NCBI RefSeq assembly: GCF_040939785.1
Contig: NZ_CP162553.1
Location: forward strand, 2,914,001 to 2,978,000
Reading direction: 5' to 3'
From: Bradyrhizobium lupini
Lineage (GTDB): Bacteria; Pseudomonadota; Alphaproteobacteria; Rhizobiales; Xanthobacteraceae
DNA: 64,000 nucleotides
Below, one piece after another: positions 41,156 through 49,889 of the stretch; the stretch's first letter is position 1; the number at the start of each line of letters is the position of its first letter. The notes under the pieces were generated by a model. The model saw only the letters and a list, made by a program, of their open reading frames with translations, had not been told where the DNA came from and did not search any database. The translations under genes and the position numbers were made by a program.

Positions 41156-41186
41156 AGCCTCCGCGACCCCGCCGCAGGGGCTTTCT
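41156..41186 (+). terminator. Likely terminator after binding protein 2
   Basis: Stem AGCCTCCGCG/CGCAGGGGCT (one mismatch and one G-T pair) around ACCCCGC, followed by TTCTGTTG. It is weaker than the hairpins behind copies 1 and 3 but has the same layout. The remaining sequence between 41051 and 41289 shows no gene. Confidence 0.55.
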
Positions 41187-41289
41187 GTTGTAGGCATCAG
41201 GTAAATCGTATTGAATTGCGGCTGCGTCACCAAAAACAGGCAACACAAGAAAAGGGACGCACACACACCAAGAAAATAGGGAGATAGGA

Positions 41290-42519
41290 ATGCCCGCTGT
41301 CACCGGCAAACTTGCGGCCGCGTCACTGGCGCTCGCGCTCATTGCGGCCTTGGCCTCCACTGCATCGGCCCAGAAGAAATACGACACCGGCGCGACCGAT
41401 ACCGAGATCAAGGTCGGCAACATCATGCCTTACAGCGGACCGGCCTCCGCCTACGGCATCATCGGACGGACCGAAGCTGCCTATTTCAAGAAGATCAACG
41501 ACGAAGGCGGCATCAACGGTCGCAAGATCAACTTCATCAGCTACGACGACGCCTACTCGCCGCCGAAAACGGTGGAGCAGGCGCGCAAGCTGGTCGAGAG
41601 CGACGAGGTGCTGTTCATCTTCAACTCGCTCGGCACGCCGCCGAACTCGGCGATCCACAAATACATGAACTCGAAGAAGGTGCCGCAGCTCTTCGTCGCC
41701 ACCGGCGCCACCAAGTGGAACGATCCGCAGAACTTCCCCTGGACCATGGGGTGGCAGCCCAACTACCAGAGCGAGACGCAGATCTACGCGAAGTGGCTGC
41801 TGAAGAACAAGCCCGACGCCAAGATCGCCGTGCTGTTCCAGAACGACGATTACGGCAAGGATTATCTCAAGGGCCTGAAGGACGGCCTCGGCGCCAAAGC
41901 CGCGTCGATGATCGTCGTGGAGGAGAGCTACGAGACCTCCGAACCGACCATCGACAACCACATCGTCAAGCTGAAGTCGACCGGCGCCGACGTCTTCATG
42001 AACATCACGACGCCGAAATTCGCAGCCCAGGCGATCAAGAAGAACGCCGAGATCGGCTGGAAGCCGCTGCACTTCCTCAACAACGTCTCTGCCTCCGTCG
42101 GCAGCGTGATGAAGCCTGCCGGCTTCGAGAACGGCCAGGACATCATCTCGGCCGATTATCTGAAGGACGTCTCGGATCCGCAGTGGGCCAATGATGCCGG
42201 CATGAAGGACTTTCTCGCCTTCATGACCAAATACTTCCCCGAGGGCGACAAGCTCGATAAGGGCACGATCGTCGGCTATGCCGTGGCCCAGACCCTGGTT
42301 CAGGTCTTGAAGCAGTGCGGTGACGATCTCACGCGCGAGAACGTCATGAAGCAAGCGGCGAATCTGAAGGACTTCCGCACCGAGGCCCTGCTGCCGGGCG
42401 TGAAGATCAACACCTCGCCGACCGATTTCGCGCCGATCAGCCAGCTTCAACTCGAGAAGTTCAAAGGCGAGAAGTTTGAGCTGTTCGGAGACGTGATCAG
42501 CGCCGACGTCGGCGGCTAG
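41290..42519 (+). CDS. ABC transporter substrate-binding protein, tandem copy 3
   Basis: 409 residues from the ATG at 41290, with GGGAGATAGGA upstream. The signal peptide (about 1-27) ends STASAQ. KKYDTGATDTEIKVGNIMPY, YDDAYSPPKTVEQARKLVE and LFVATGATKWNDPQNFPWTMG match the other two copies closely. It differs at IISADYLKDVSDPQW and the C-terminal lobe (FRTEALLPGVKINTSPTDF). By eye it is closer to copy 1 than to copy 2 in the first lobe. It has its own leader of about 240 bases and its own terminator, so it may be expressed separately. Confidence 0.9.
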   Translation: MPAVTGKLAAASLALALIAALASTASAQKKYDTGATDTEIKVGNIMPYSGPASAYGIIGRTEAAYFKKINDEGGINGRKINFISYDDAYSPPKTVEQARKLVESDEVLFIFNSLGTPPNSAIHKYMNSKKVPQLFVATGATKWNDPQNFPWTMGWQPNYQSETQIYAKWLLKNKPDAKIAVLFQNDDYGKDYLKGLKDGLGAKAASMIVVEESYETSEPTIDNHIVKLKSTGADVFMNITTPKFAAQAIKKNAEIGWKPLHFLNNVSASVGSVMKPAGFENGQDIISADYLKDVSDPQWANDAGMKDFLAFMTKYFPEGDKLDKGTIVGYAVAQTLVQVLKQCGDDLTRENVMKQAANLKDFRTEALLPGVKINTSPTDFAPISQLQLEKFKGEKFELFGDVISADVGG

Positions 42520-42545
42520 CCCCATCAAGGACGCGACGACGGAAC

Positions 42546-42573
42546 CCCCTGCGAACCATCGCAGGGGTTTTTT
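42546..42573 (+). terminator. Rho-independent terminator after binding protein 3
   Basis: 9-bp stem CCCCTGCGA/TCGCAGGGG with ACCA loop, directly followed by TTTTTT (42568-42573). It lies 26 bases after the stop. Confidence 0.9.
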
Positions 42574-42711
42574 GCTTGCGCGGCGATTATGATCACGCGA
42601 TTGCACAATCGAATGATGGCAAAGCCGGCTTACGCTTTGGCGCATGATGCGGTAGGCAGGTGAGCGGCGCGTTCGCCGCCAGTCTTTCCTGTCCGCTCAA
42701 GGCCCTTCGTC

Positions 42712-43994
42712 ATGACCGACCGACGCCCCCTGCTCCGCGCGCTCTACGACGCCGCCGTTGCCGCCGCTCATCCGAGCACAATTCTGGCGCCGCACCTGCG
42801 GCCCGCGCCAAGGGACGCGTGATCTGTCTCGCCGCCGGCAAGGGCGCGGCCGCGATGGCCGCCGCCGCCGAGCGGCATTATCTCGACACGCTCGGGCTCG
42901 CACCGGAACGCCTCGTCGGCATCGCCACCACGCGTCACGGCTACGGCGTGCCGACGCGCCGCATCCGCGTGGTCGAGGCCGGTCATCCCGTGCCCGACGA
43001 AGCCGGCCTGAAGGGCGCGGCCGACACGCTGGCGCTCGCGGCCGAGGCCGGGCCGGACGATCTGCTCTTGGTGCTGCTCACCGGCGGCGGCTCGGCGAAC
43101 TGGATCGCGCCCGTCAACGGCATCAGCTTCGGGCAGAAGCAGGCGGTCAACAAGGCGCTGCTCCGCTCCGGCGCGCCGATCGGCGAGATGAATGTCGTGC
43201 GCAAGCATCTGTCGCGGATCAAGGGCGGGCGGCTGGCGCGCGCCGGCAAAAATGCCGCCGAGATCGTGACGCTTGCGATTTCCGACGTGCCGCATGACGA
43301 TCCCTCCGCGATCGCCTCAGGTCCGACCGTGCCCGATCCGACCACGCTCAATGATGCGCGCGCCATTGTCGCCAGGTACAAGCTCGACATCGACGATGCC
43401 GTCCGCCGCGCGCTGGACGACCCCGCCAACGAGAGCTGCAAGCCCGGTGATGCCGCCTTCGCGCGCGCGCATTTCGAATTGATCGCACGTCCGAAGCAAT
43501 CGCTCGACGCTGCGGTCAAACTCGCGCATGAGGCCGGTTACGAGACGATCGATCTCGGCGCCGACCTCGAAGGGGAGGCCCGCGACGTTGCCGCCGATCA
43601 CGCCAGGCTGGCGCTTCAGGCCCGCGCGCAGGGCAAGCGGGTCGCGATCCTCTCCGGCGGCGAGCTCACGGTCACCGTGCGCGGCAATGGCCGCGGCGGG
43701 CCGAACCAGGAATATGCGCTGGCGCTCGCCGGCCTCTTGAAGGACACGCCTGACATCTCCGCGCTCGCCGGCGACACCGACGGCGCCGATGGCGGTGCCG
43801 GCAATCCCACTGATCCCGCCGGCGCGCTGATCGACGCGGCGACGTTCGCGAAGATGGCGGCGCAGCGGCTGGAGCCGCAGGCCTATCTCGACAACAACGA
43901 CGCGACCACGTTCTTCGAGGCGACGGGCGACCTGTTGCTGCCGGGGCCCACGCTGACCAATGTGAACGACATCAGGGTAATCCTGGTCGACTGA
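42712..43994 (+). pseudogene. Glycerate 2-kinase (DUF4147/MOFRL), frameshifted as written
   Basis: Type II glycerate kinase, converting D-glycerate to 2-phosphoglycerate. The natural start is ATG 42712, giving MTDRRPLLRALYDAAVAAAH and ILAPHLRPAP. At CAAGGG (about 42809-42814) one base is missing and this frame stops at once. The next frame continues KGRVICLAAGKGAAAMAAAAERHYLD, LLTGGGSANWIAPVNGIS, LSRIKGGRLARAG and SDVPHDDPSAIASGPTVPDP. The MOFRL domain at the end has ILSGGELTVTVRGNGRGGPNQEYALA and GDTDGADGGAGNPTDPAGA. Repaired length is about 427 residues, normal for the family. Likely an assembly error. Confidence 0.85.
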
Positions 43995-44216
43995 CACGGC
44001 GGCATCGCCATCCCGCCGGCGCCCCGCGCGGTTCGGCGGGACGACATGGTTAACGATCTCTGAATTCTCGTCGGTGTCCTCTTTTCCAGGGGGCGGGCAT
44101 CGCCGCCCTTAACCTCGCGTTCGCCGCAGTTTCAGGAACATGTCCCGAAATTGGGCGAATTGTCGGGCTGATTCACCACCGCCTGCTCTAATCGCGTCGT
44201 CCCGGGGGCAACGCGC

Positions 44217-46316
44217 ATGGGGGAGAGTGATCAGGAGGTCGCAAGCATTGATCCGCTTGTGCTCGGCGAGTTGCTCAAGTGCGCCGCCAATAATCTGTGG
44301 CTTGGGATCATCCTCTTTGGCAGCGACCGCAGGGTCATTTTCTGCAACCCGCGCTACCGCGAGATGTACGCGCTCTCGCCCGACCAGGTGCACCCGGGCA
44401 CGCCGATCAAGGACCTGATCGAGCATCGGCTCAAACTGGGCCTGAGCATCGGCGGAGAAGCCGGCGCCTATGTCCGTGCCCGCACCGAGGGTTCGGTCGT
44501 CAGCGAGCAGACGGTCCAGCAATTCGCCGACGGACGAATCATCGCCTACACCATTCATCCCCTGCCCGACGGCGGCGGCATGGCGACGCACGAGGACATT
44601 ACAGAGCGCGAAGAGCTCAGTCGGCGGTTGCAGGAGCGCAACTTCCAGTTCGACATCGCGATCAACAACATGTCGCACGGACTCTGCTTCTTCAGCGCCG
44701 ACCATCGGCTGGTGGTCTGCAACACGCACTTTATCGAGATGTACGGCCTGCCGCCCGACCGCGTTCGTCCGGGCACGCCGCTCCAGGAGATCCTCGACCT
44801 ACGCTACGAGGTCGGCAGCGTGCCGGCGATGACGCGGGAGGAATACGCCAAATGGCGGACCGATGTCGCCATGTCAGCCGAGGCCATGGACCGCATCGTC
44901 GAGATGCAGAACGGGCGAACCTTCAAGATCAGGCACCGACCGATGCCCGATCTCGGGTGGGTCGCGACCCACGAAGACATCACCGAGCAGCGCAAGGCGG
45001 AATTGCAGATTGCGCATATGGCGCACCACGACGCGCTGACGGACCTCGCCAATCGCGCCCTGCTCGGTCAGCGCCTCAAGCAGGCGCTCGAACAGGGCGG
45101 GATGTTCGCGATCCACCACGTCGATCTCGACAAGTTCAAGGCCGTCAACGACACCCTGGGCCACCAGGCCGGCGACATCCTGCTGCAGGATGTCAGCCGC
45201 CGCCTCAAGCAGCTCGCGCGCGACAGCGATACGGTCGCGCGCATGGGTGGCGATGAATTCGTGATCCTCCAGACGCCGATTTCCGATTCGAGCGAGGCGG
45301 ACCTGCTGGCGCGCGACGTTGTCAGGACGCTGAGTGCTCCGTTCGGGCTCGACGGACACCAGACCATTGCGGGCGCGAGCATCGGGATCGCGATTGCGCC
45401 TGGCGACGGCTCGACGCCCGAGCAACTCCTGCACAATGCCGATCTGGCCCTGTATCGCGCGAAAAGCGACGGCCGCGGCATGCACTGCTTCTTCGAACCG
45501 GCCATGGGCGAAGAAGCGCAAAGCCGTCGCGGGCTGGAGCAGGACCTGCGCAACGGCCTTGCCGCCGGCCAGTTCGAACTGCACTACCAGCCGGTCGTGA
45601 AGACCGACGGCGGCGATATCAGCGGCTTCGAAGCCTTGATCCGTTGGCGACATCCAGGGCGCGGACTGGTCGCGCCGAACAGCTTTATCCCGCTTGCGGA
45701 AGAGATCGGCCTGATCGTGCCGATCGGCGAATGGGTGATCCGGCAGGCCTGTGCCACTGCAAGCCGGTGGCCGAACCATCTGCACGTCGCCGTCAACATC
45801 TCGGCGGTGCAATTCCGCCAGCCGGGCCTGACGGAGGTGATCGTCGGCGCGCTGGCGGCCTCCGGCCTCGATCCGCGGCGGCTGGAGATCGAGATCACGG
45901 AAAGTGTTCTGCTGCAGGACAGGAACGGGACGCTGACGACGCTGCACCAGCTCCGCGCACTGGGCATCAAGGTCGCCATGGACGATTTCGGCACCGGCTA
46001 TTCGTCACTGACCTATCTGCAATGCTTCCCCTTCGACAAGATCAAGATCGACCGGTCTTTCGTCAGCGGCGTGGAAAACAATGCGGCCTCCCTCAGCATC
46101 GTGCGGGCGGTGGCGGCACTGGCGCGCGGGATGGGCATGACGACGACGGCGGAGGGCGTGGAGACCGAGGAGCAACGGGACCGGATCGCAGCGGAGGGCT
46201 GCACCGAAATGCAGGGCTATCTGTTCAGCCCTCCCTTGCCCGCCCTGGAAATCGAGCGCCGTTTCCTGTCCGCGGAAGCAGCACCTGCCATGCCCCACCG
46301 GTTCGCCGCGGCGTAA
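44217..46316 (+). CDS. PAS-PAS-GGDEF-EAL cyclic-di-GMP signalling protein
   Basis: 699-residue cytoplasmic protein with no membrane segment. Two PAS_7-type sensor domains (about 20-140 and 150-262) share the pattern DRRVIFCNPRYREMYALSPD and DHRLVVCNTHFIEMYGLPPD, so they are duplicated. The GGDEF domain (about 265-430) has HVDLDKFKAVNDTLGHQAGD, an intact active-site GGDEF near 344, and RDSD five residues before it, the inhibitory I-site. The EAL domain (about 440-690) has FEALIRW, NISAVQF, EITES, DDFGTGYSSL, KIDRSF and AEGVET, all metal and catalytic positions. It may therefore make and break c-di-GMP. It is transcribed alone, convergent with the MarR gene. Confidence 0.93.
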   Translation: MGESDQEVASIDPLVLGELLKCAANNLWLGIILFGSDRRVIFCNPRYREMYALSPDQVHPGTPIKDLIEHRLKLGLSIGGEAGAYVRARTEGSVVSEQTVQQFADGRIIAYTIHPLPDGGGMATHEDITEREELSRRLQERNFQFDIAINNMSHGLCFFSADHRLVVCNTHFIEMYGLPPDRVRPGTPLQEILDLRYEVGSVPAMTREEYAKWRTDVAMSAEAMDRIVEMQNGRTFKIRHRPMPDLGWVATHEDITEQRKAELQIAHMAHHDALTDLANRALLGQRLKQALEQGGMFAIHHVDLDKFKAVNDTLGHQAGDILLQDVSRRLKQLARDSDTVARMGGDEFVILQTPISDSSEADLLARDVVRTLSAPFGLDGHQTIAGASIGIAIAPGDGSTPEQLLHNADLALYRAKSDGRGMHCFFEPAMGEEAQSRRGLEQDLRNGLAAGQFELHYQPVVKTDGGDISGFEALIRWRHPGRGLVAPNSFIPLAEEIGLIVPIGEWVIRQACATASRWPNHLHVAVNISAVQFRQPGLTEVIVGALAASGLDPRRLEIEITESVLLQDRNGTLTTLHQLRALGIKVAMDDFGTGYSSLTYLQCFPFDKIKIDRSFVSGVENNAASLSIVRAVAALARGMGMTTTAEGVETEEQRDRIAAEGCTEMQGYLFSPPLPALEIERRFLSAEAAPAMPHRFAAA

Positions 46317-46374
46317 CCGTCGCCAGCCCGCCCGCGATTCCGGGCTCGATGGCCGGTCGCCGGGCAATCAACCG

Positions 46375-46896
46375 TCAAAACTCGTTGGCGATCTTCGAGA
46401 GCATCCCGAGCAGGGCTTCGCGGTTGGACGGCCCGAGCAGCTCGTTCAGCCGGGCCTCGTGCTTGGTGGCGACGAGCTTCTTGGCGCGCGCCAGCACGGC
46501 CTTGCCCTTGTCGGTCAGCACCAGGATGTGCGAGCGGCGGTCGTTGGTGGAGCGGATCCGCGCGCAAAGGTCGCGGCTCTCGAGATTGTCGAGCATCGCC
46601 ACGAAATTCGGGCGCAGGATGCCGAGGGTGGAGGCGATCTCGGTCTGGTTACGGCCGGGGTTTTTCTCGACCAGCAGCAGCACGGAGAACTGCGCCGGCG
46701 TGAGCTGGAGCGAGGCCATGCAGCGCAGGAAGTTCTCGAACACCTTGAGCTGTGCCCGCTTCAGGACATAGCCGAGCTGCTCCGAGAGTTCGCCGAGCTG
46801 GAGGGCTTCGCCGGGCCCGTCGGCCGCGTCCTTGCGGCCCTTGGCTGTGTCGGCGGGTTTTTCAGAAGACTTTTCAGCGGTTTTGGAAACGGTCAT
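46375..46896 (-). CDS. couR: MarR family transcriptional regulator, CouR-like
   Basis: 173-residue winged-helix regulator. A low-complexity Lys/Ala-rich N-terminal tail (about 1-30) precedes the helical dimer domain LSEQLGYVLKRAQLKVFENFLRCMASLQLTPAQFSVLLLV. The DNA-binding part is RNQTEIASTLGILRPNFVAMLDNLESRDL, and the wing is RSTNDRRSHILVLTDKGKAVL. It is divergent from an aromatic-acid-type ABC operon in the same neighbourhood as a coumarate-type ligase, which is how the R. palustris CouR repressor, responsive to p-coumaroyl-CoA, is arranged. The identity is inferred from family and context. A motif shared with two other promoters lies 55 bases before its start. Confidence 0.75.
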   Translation of the reverse strand: MTVSKTAEKSSEKPADTAKGRKDAADGPGEALQLGELSEQLGYVLKRAQLKVFENFLRCMASLQLTPAQFSVLLLVEKNPGRNQTEIASTLGILRPNFVAMLDNLESRDLCARIRSTNDRRSHILVLTDKGKAVLARAKKLVATKHEARLNELLGPSNREALLGMLSKIANEF

Positions 46897-46950
46897 CGCC
46901 TCATGCTCGCAATCCCGTTAAGTTCGGGAGGATCGTTCGCCACTCTTGAT

Positions 46951-46965
46951 GTTATATTTGATAAT
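46951..46965 (+). promoter_or_regulatory. Candidate CouR-type operator 1 (regulator/ABC intergenic)
   Basis: GTTATATTTGATAAT fits GTTAT-N5-ATAA(C/T), found also at 54310-54324 and 58747-58761. A weaker second copy, GTTATGGACCATATC, is at 46967-46981. The region also holds an outer perfect inverted repeat ATATTTGATA/TATCAAATAT (46954-46963 and 46978-46987). Read on the minus strand, TATAAC within the site could be the regulator's -10. Confidence 0.6.
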
Positions 46966-47072
46966 TGTTATGGACCATATCAAATATCGTCAGCGCTGTT
47001 CAATGGCTGTGAGCGGACCGTCCACCACAATCAGGGGACCGGTCCTGAATCTTTGAGGGGGAGCGTCCGGTC

Positions 47073-48113
47073 TTGAATACCACCATCATGCTGTTCCTGC
47101 TGCAGGACGGCATCACCAATGGCGCAATCTATGCGCTGCTCGGCCTGGCGCTGGTGCTGGTGTTCGCCGTCACCCGCGTCATCCTCATTCCGCAAGGCGA
47201 ATTCGTCACCTATGGCGCGCTGACCTATGCCTCGCTGGCCGCGGGCCAGATGCCGGGTACGGCGAAACTCGCGCTCGCCCTCGGCATTGGCGCCTTCGCG
47301 TTCGACCTGTTCGCCGCGCGCAAGGCGCTGCACGGACGCCTGATCCTGCGCAGCGTCATCACCAATATCGTGCTGCCGGCCATCGTGCTGGCGCTGACCG
47401 TCTACTACGCCGCTCAGAAGCCGCCGGTTGCGGTCTGCATCGCGCTGTCACTGGTGATCGTGGCGATGATCGGCCTGTTTCTCTACCGCATCGCATTCCA
47501 GCCGCTGGCGCACACCTCCGTGCTGGTGCTGTTGATCGCCTCGGTGGGCGTCCACCTCGCCCTTCAGGGTTTGGGCCTTTTGTTCTTCGGCGCCGAAGGC
47601 CAGCGCGGACCTGCCGTGCTGTCCGGCTCTTTCACCACCGGTGCGCTGCGCTTCACCGGCCAGAGCATCACGGTCTATGGCATTACCATCGCTTTCATCG
47701 TCGGGCTGTGGCTGTTTTTCGGGCTGACGCTCTACGGCAAGGCACTGCGCGCGACCGCCGTGAACCGGCTCGGTGCCCGGCTCGTCGGCATCCGCACCAC
47801 GCTATCCGGGCAGATCGCCTTCCTGCTGGCGTCCGTCATCGGCGCACTGTCGGGCATCATGATCGTGCCGATCACGACGCTGTATTACGACTCGGGCTTC
47901 CTGATCGGCCTGAAGGGCTTTGTCGCCGCGATCATCGGCGGGCTTGTCAGCTACCCCCTCACCGCCGTCGCGGCGCTGGTCGTCGGCATCGTCGAGGCGT
48001 TCTCGTCCTTCTATGCCTCCAACTACAAGGAGGTGATCGTTTTCATGCTCTTGATTCCCGTGCTGCTGCTGCGCTCGCTCGCCGCGCCTGCGGTCGAGGA
48101 AGAGAAGGACTGA
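47073..48113 (+). CDS. Branched-chain-type ABC transporter permease (LivH-like) of the aromatic acid importer
   Basis: 346-residue membrane permease. The TTG at 47073 lies 10 bases after GAGGGGGAG; the next ATG (47088) is too far from that site, so TTG is preferred. It starts MNTTIMLFLLQDGITNGAIYALLGLALVLVFAVTRVI, with IPQGEFVTYGAL as the LivH-type motif. The ABC contact region is GKALRATAVNRLGARLVGIRTTLSGQIAFLLASVIGALSG. About eight to nine helices. It leads a tight four-gene set of permease, permease, ATPase, ATPase. In R. palustris an equivalent set imports hydroxycinnamates; that role here is inferred. Confidence 0.87.
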   Translation: MNTTIMLFLLQDGITNGAIYALLGLALVLVFAVTRVILIPQGEFVTYGALTYASLAAGQMPGTAKLALALGIGAFAFDLFAARKALHGRLILRSVITNIVLPAIVLALTVYYAAQKPPVAVCIALSLVIVAMIGLFLYRIAFQPLAHTSVLVLLIASVGVHLALQGLGLLFFGAEGQRGPAVLSGSFTTGALRFTGQSITVYGITIAFIVGLWLFFGLTLYGKALRATAVNRLGARLVGIRTTLSGQIAFLLASVIGALSGIMIVPITTLYYDSGFLIGLKGFVAAIIGGLVSYPLTAVAALVVGIVEAFSSFYASNYKEVIVFMLLIPVLLLRSLAAPAVEEEKD

Positions 48114-48120
48114 CGCCAAG

Positions 48121-49098
48121 ATGCAGAGCCGGCTCCCCATCCTCATCTTCGCGCTGATCATGGCGGCGATCCCGTTCGTTCCGGGCATGCCCCCATTCTG
48201 GATCGTGCTGCTCGACAATATCGGTCTCGCGGCCCTGGTCGCGATGGGCCTCGTGCTGCTGACCGGCGTCGGCGGCCTGACCTCGTTTGGACAAGCGGCC
48301 TTCGTCGGCTTCGGCGCCTACACCACTGCGGTGCTGTCGACGACCTACGGCATGTCGCCCTGGCTGACGCTACCGCTGTCGCTGGTGGTCAGCGGATTGC
48401 TGGCGGTGCTGCTCGGCCTCGTCACGGTCCGTCTCTCCGGTCATTATCTGCCGCTCGGCACGCTCGCCTGGGGACTCGGCTTGTTCTATCTCTTCAGCAA
48501 GCTGGAATTTTTGGGAAGAAACGACGGCATCTCGGCGATCCCGCCGCTGTCGATCGGCTCGTTCAAAATGCTCTCGCCCGGCTCGATCTACTACGCGATC
48601 TGGGTTGCCGTGATCCTCTCGGCGTTGCTCACAATGAACCTGCTGGACTCCCGCACCGGCCGCGCCATCCGCGCGCTCCGGCGCGGCCATGTCGCGGCCG
48701 AGGCGTTCGGCGTGCACACGCCGCGGGCGAAAATGCTGGTGTTCATCCATGCCGCCGTGCTCGCCGGCCTCTCCGGCTGGCTCTACGCCCATCTTCAACG
48801 CGCGGTGAACCCGACGCCGTTCGGCGCGCAGGCCGGCATCGAGTATCTCTTCATCGCCGTGGTCGGCGGCGCCGGCTATGTCTGGGGCGGCGTCCTGGGC
48901 GCGGCGCTCGTCGTGGTCCTGAAGGAAGTGCTGCAGAGCTACCTGCCGTTGATCCTGCCCGGCTCCGGCCAGGTTGAAACGATCGTGTTCGGCATCATGC
49001 TGGTGGCGCTGCTCCAGCTCGCACCCGGCGGCGTCTGGCCCTGGCTGATGTCGTTCCTGCCCCAGGCTACCGGTGGCAAAAGCCGGACACTTCGTTGA
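48121..49098 (+). CDS. Branched-chain-type ABC transporter permease (LivM-like) of the aromatic acid importer
   Basis: 325-residue membrane permease beginning 7 bases after the previous stop. Family signatures: LAALVAMGLVLLTGVGGLTSFGQAAFVGFGAYTTAVL, VRLSGHYLPLGTLAWGLGLFYL, SRTGRAIRALRRGHVAAEAFGVHTPRAKMLVFIHAAVLAG and FIAVVGGAGYVWGGVLGAALVVVL. About ten helices. It overlaps the ATPase gene by 4 bases (TTGA), so it is translationally coupled. It pairs with the preceding LivH-like permease. Confidence 0.88.
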   Translation: MQSRLPILIFALIMAAIPFVPGMPPFWIVLLDNIGLAALVAMGLVLLTGVGGLTSFGQAAFVGFGAYTTAVLSTTYGMSPWLTLPLSLVVSGLLAVLLGLVTVRLSGHYLPLGTLAWGLGLFYLFSKLEFLGRNDGISAIPPLSIGSFKMLSPGSIYYAIWVAVILSALLTMNLLDSRTGRAIRALRRGHVAAEAFGVHTPRAKMLVFIHAAVLAGLSGWLYAHLQRAVNPTPFGAQAGIEYLFIAVVGGAGYVWGGVLGAALVVVLKEVLQSYLPLILPGSGQVETIVFGIMLVALLQLAPGGVWPWLMSFLPQATGGKSRTLR

Positions 49099-49889
49099 AA
49101 CTGGAGCAGCGCACCCGCTCCCCCGGCCAATCCAGCGTCCTGCTCCAGGTCGAGAAGGCGCGGAAGCAATTTGGCGGCGTGGTCGCGGTGAACAACGTCT
49201 CCTTCGACGTTCAGGCTCGCGAGATCGTCGCGCTGATCGGCCCCAACGGCGCCGGCAAGAGCACCACCTTCAACCTGATCACCGGCGTGCTGTCCGCCAG
49301 CTCGGGCTCGATCTCCGTGCTCGGCAACAAGGTCGACAGGGCGCCGCCGCAGGAGATCGTCAAGCTCGGCATCTCCCGCACCTTCCAGCACGTCAAGCTG
49401 GTGCCTGATATGACCGTGCTGGAAAACGTCGCGATCGGCGCCCATCTGCGCGGCCATTCGGGGCCGATCTCCTCGATGCTGCGGCTCGACCGCACTGATG
49501 AGGCAAAGCTGCTCGCCGAAGCCGCCCGCCAGATCGAGCGCGTCGGACTTGGCGAGCAGATACATCAGCTCGCAGGCTCGCTCTCACTGGGACAGCAACG
49601 GATCGTCGAGATCGCCCGTGCGTTGTGCGTCGATCCGATGCTGCTGCTGCTCGACGAGCCGGCCGCCGGCCTGCGCCACATGGAGAAGGAGCGGCTCGCG
49701 ACGCTGCTGCGCGAGCTGCGCGACGGCGGCATGAGCGTCCTGCTGGTCGAGCACGACATGGGCTTCGTCATGAACCTCGCCGACCGCATCGTGGTGCTCG
49801 ATTTCGGCACCAAGATCGCGGAAGGAACGCCGGCCACGATCAAGACCAATCCCGAAGTGATCAAGGCCTATCTCGGAGTGGCGGCATGA
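49095..49889 (+). CDS. ABC transporter ATPase, LivG-like, of the aromatic acid importer
   Basis: 264 residues. The start is a TTG at 49095, overlapping the permease stop as TTGA; no ATG occurs before Walker A. N-terminal VLLQVEKARKQFGGVVAVNNVSF, Walker A GPNGAGKSTT, LivG-type GISRTFQHVKLVPDMTVLENVAIGAHL, signature LAGSLSLGQQRIVEIARAL (LSLGQ for LSGGQ), Walker B LLLLDEPAAGL and LVEHDMGFV. The closing NPEVIKAYLG is standard. It overlaps the next ATPase gene by 4 bases. Confidence 0.92.
   Translation: MKLEQRTRSPGQSSVLLQVEKARKQFGGVVAVNNVSFDVQAREIVALIGPNGAGKSTTFNLITGVLSASSGSISVLGNKVDRAPPQEIVKLGISRTFQHVKLVPDMTVLENVAIGAHLRGHSGPISSMLRLDRTDEAKLLAEAARQIERVGLGEQIHQLAGSLSLGQQRIVEIARALCVDPMLLLLDEPAAGLRHMEKERLATLLRELRDGGMSVLLVEHDMGFVMNLADRIVVLDFGTKIAEGTPATIKTNPEVIKAYLGVAA

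Noticed and set aside
38452..42645. Long minus-strand open frames (about 440-495 codons) opposite the three binding proteins
   Set aside because: The three are similar to each other only because the sense genes are paralogues; their composition is that of antisense shadows.
44011..44041. Hairpin TCCCGCCG/CGGCGGGA after the glycerate kinase gene as a terminator
   Set aside because: Loop of 15 bases and no T tract; not strong enough to call.
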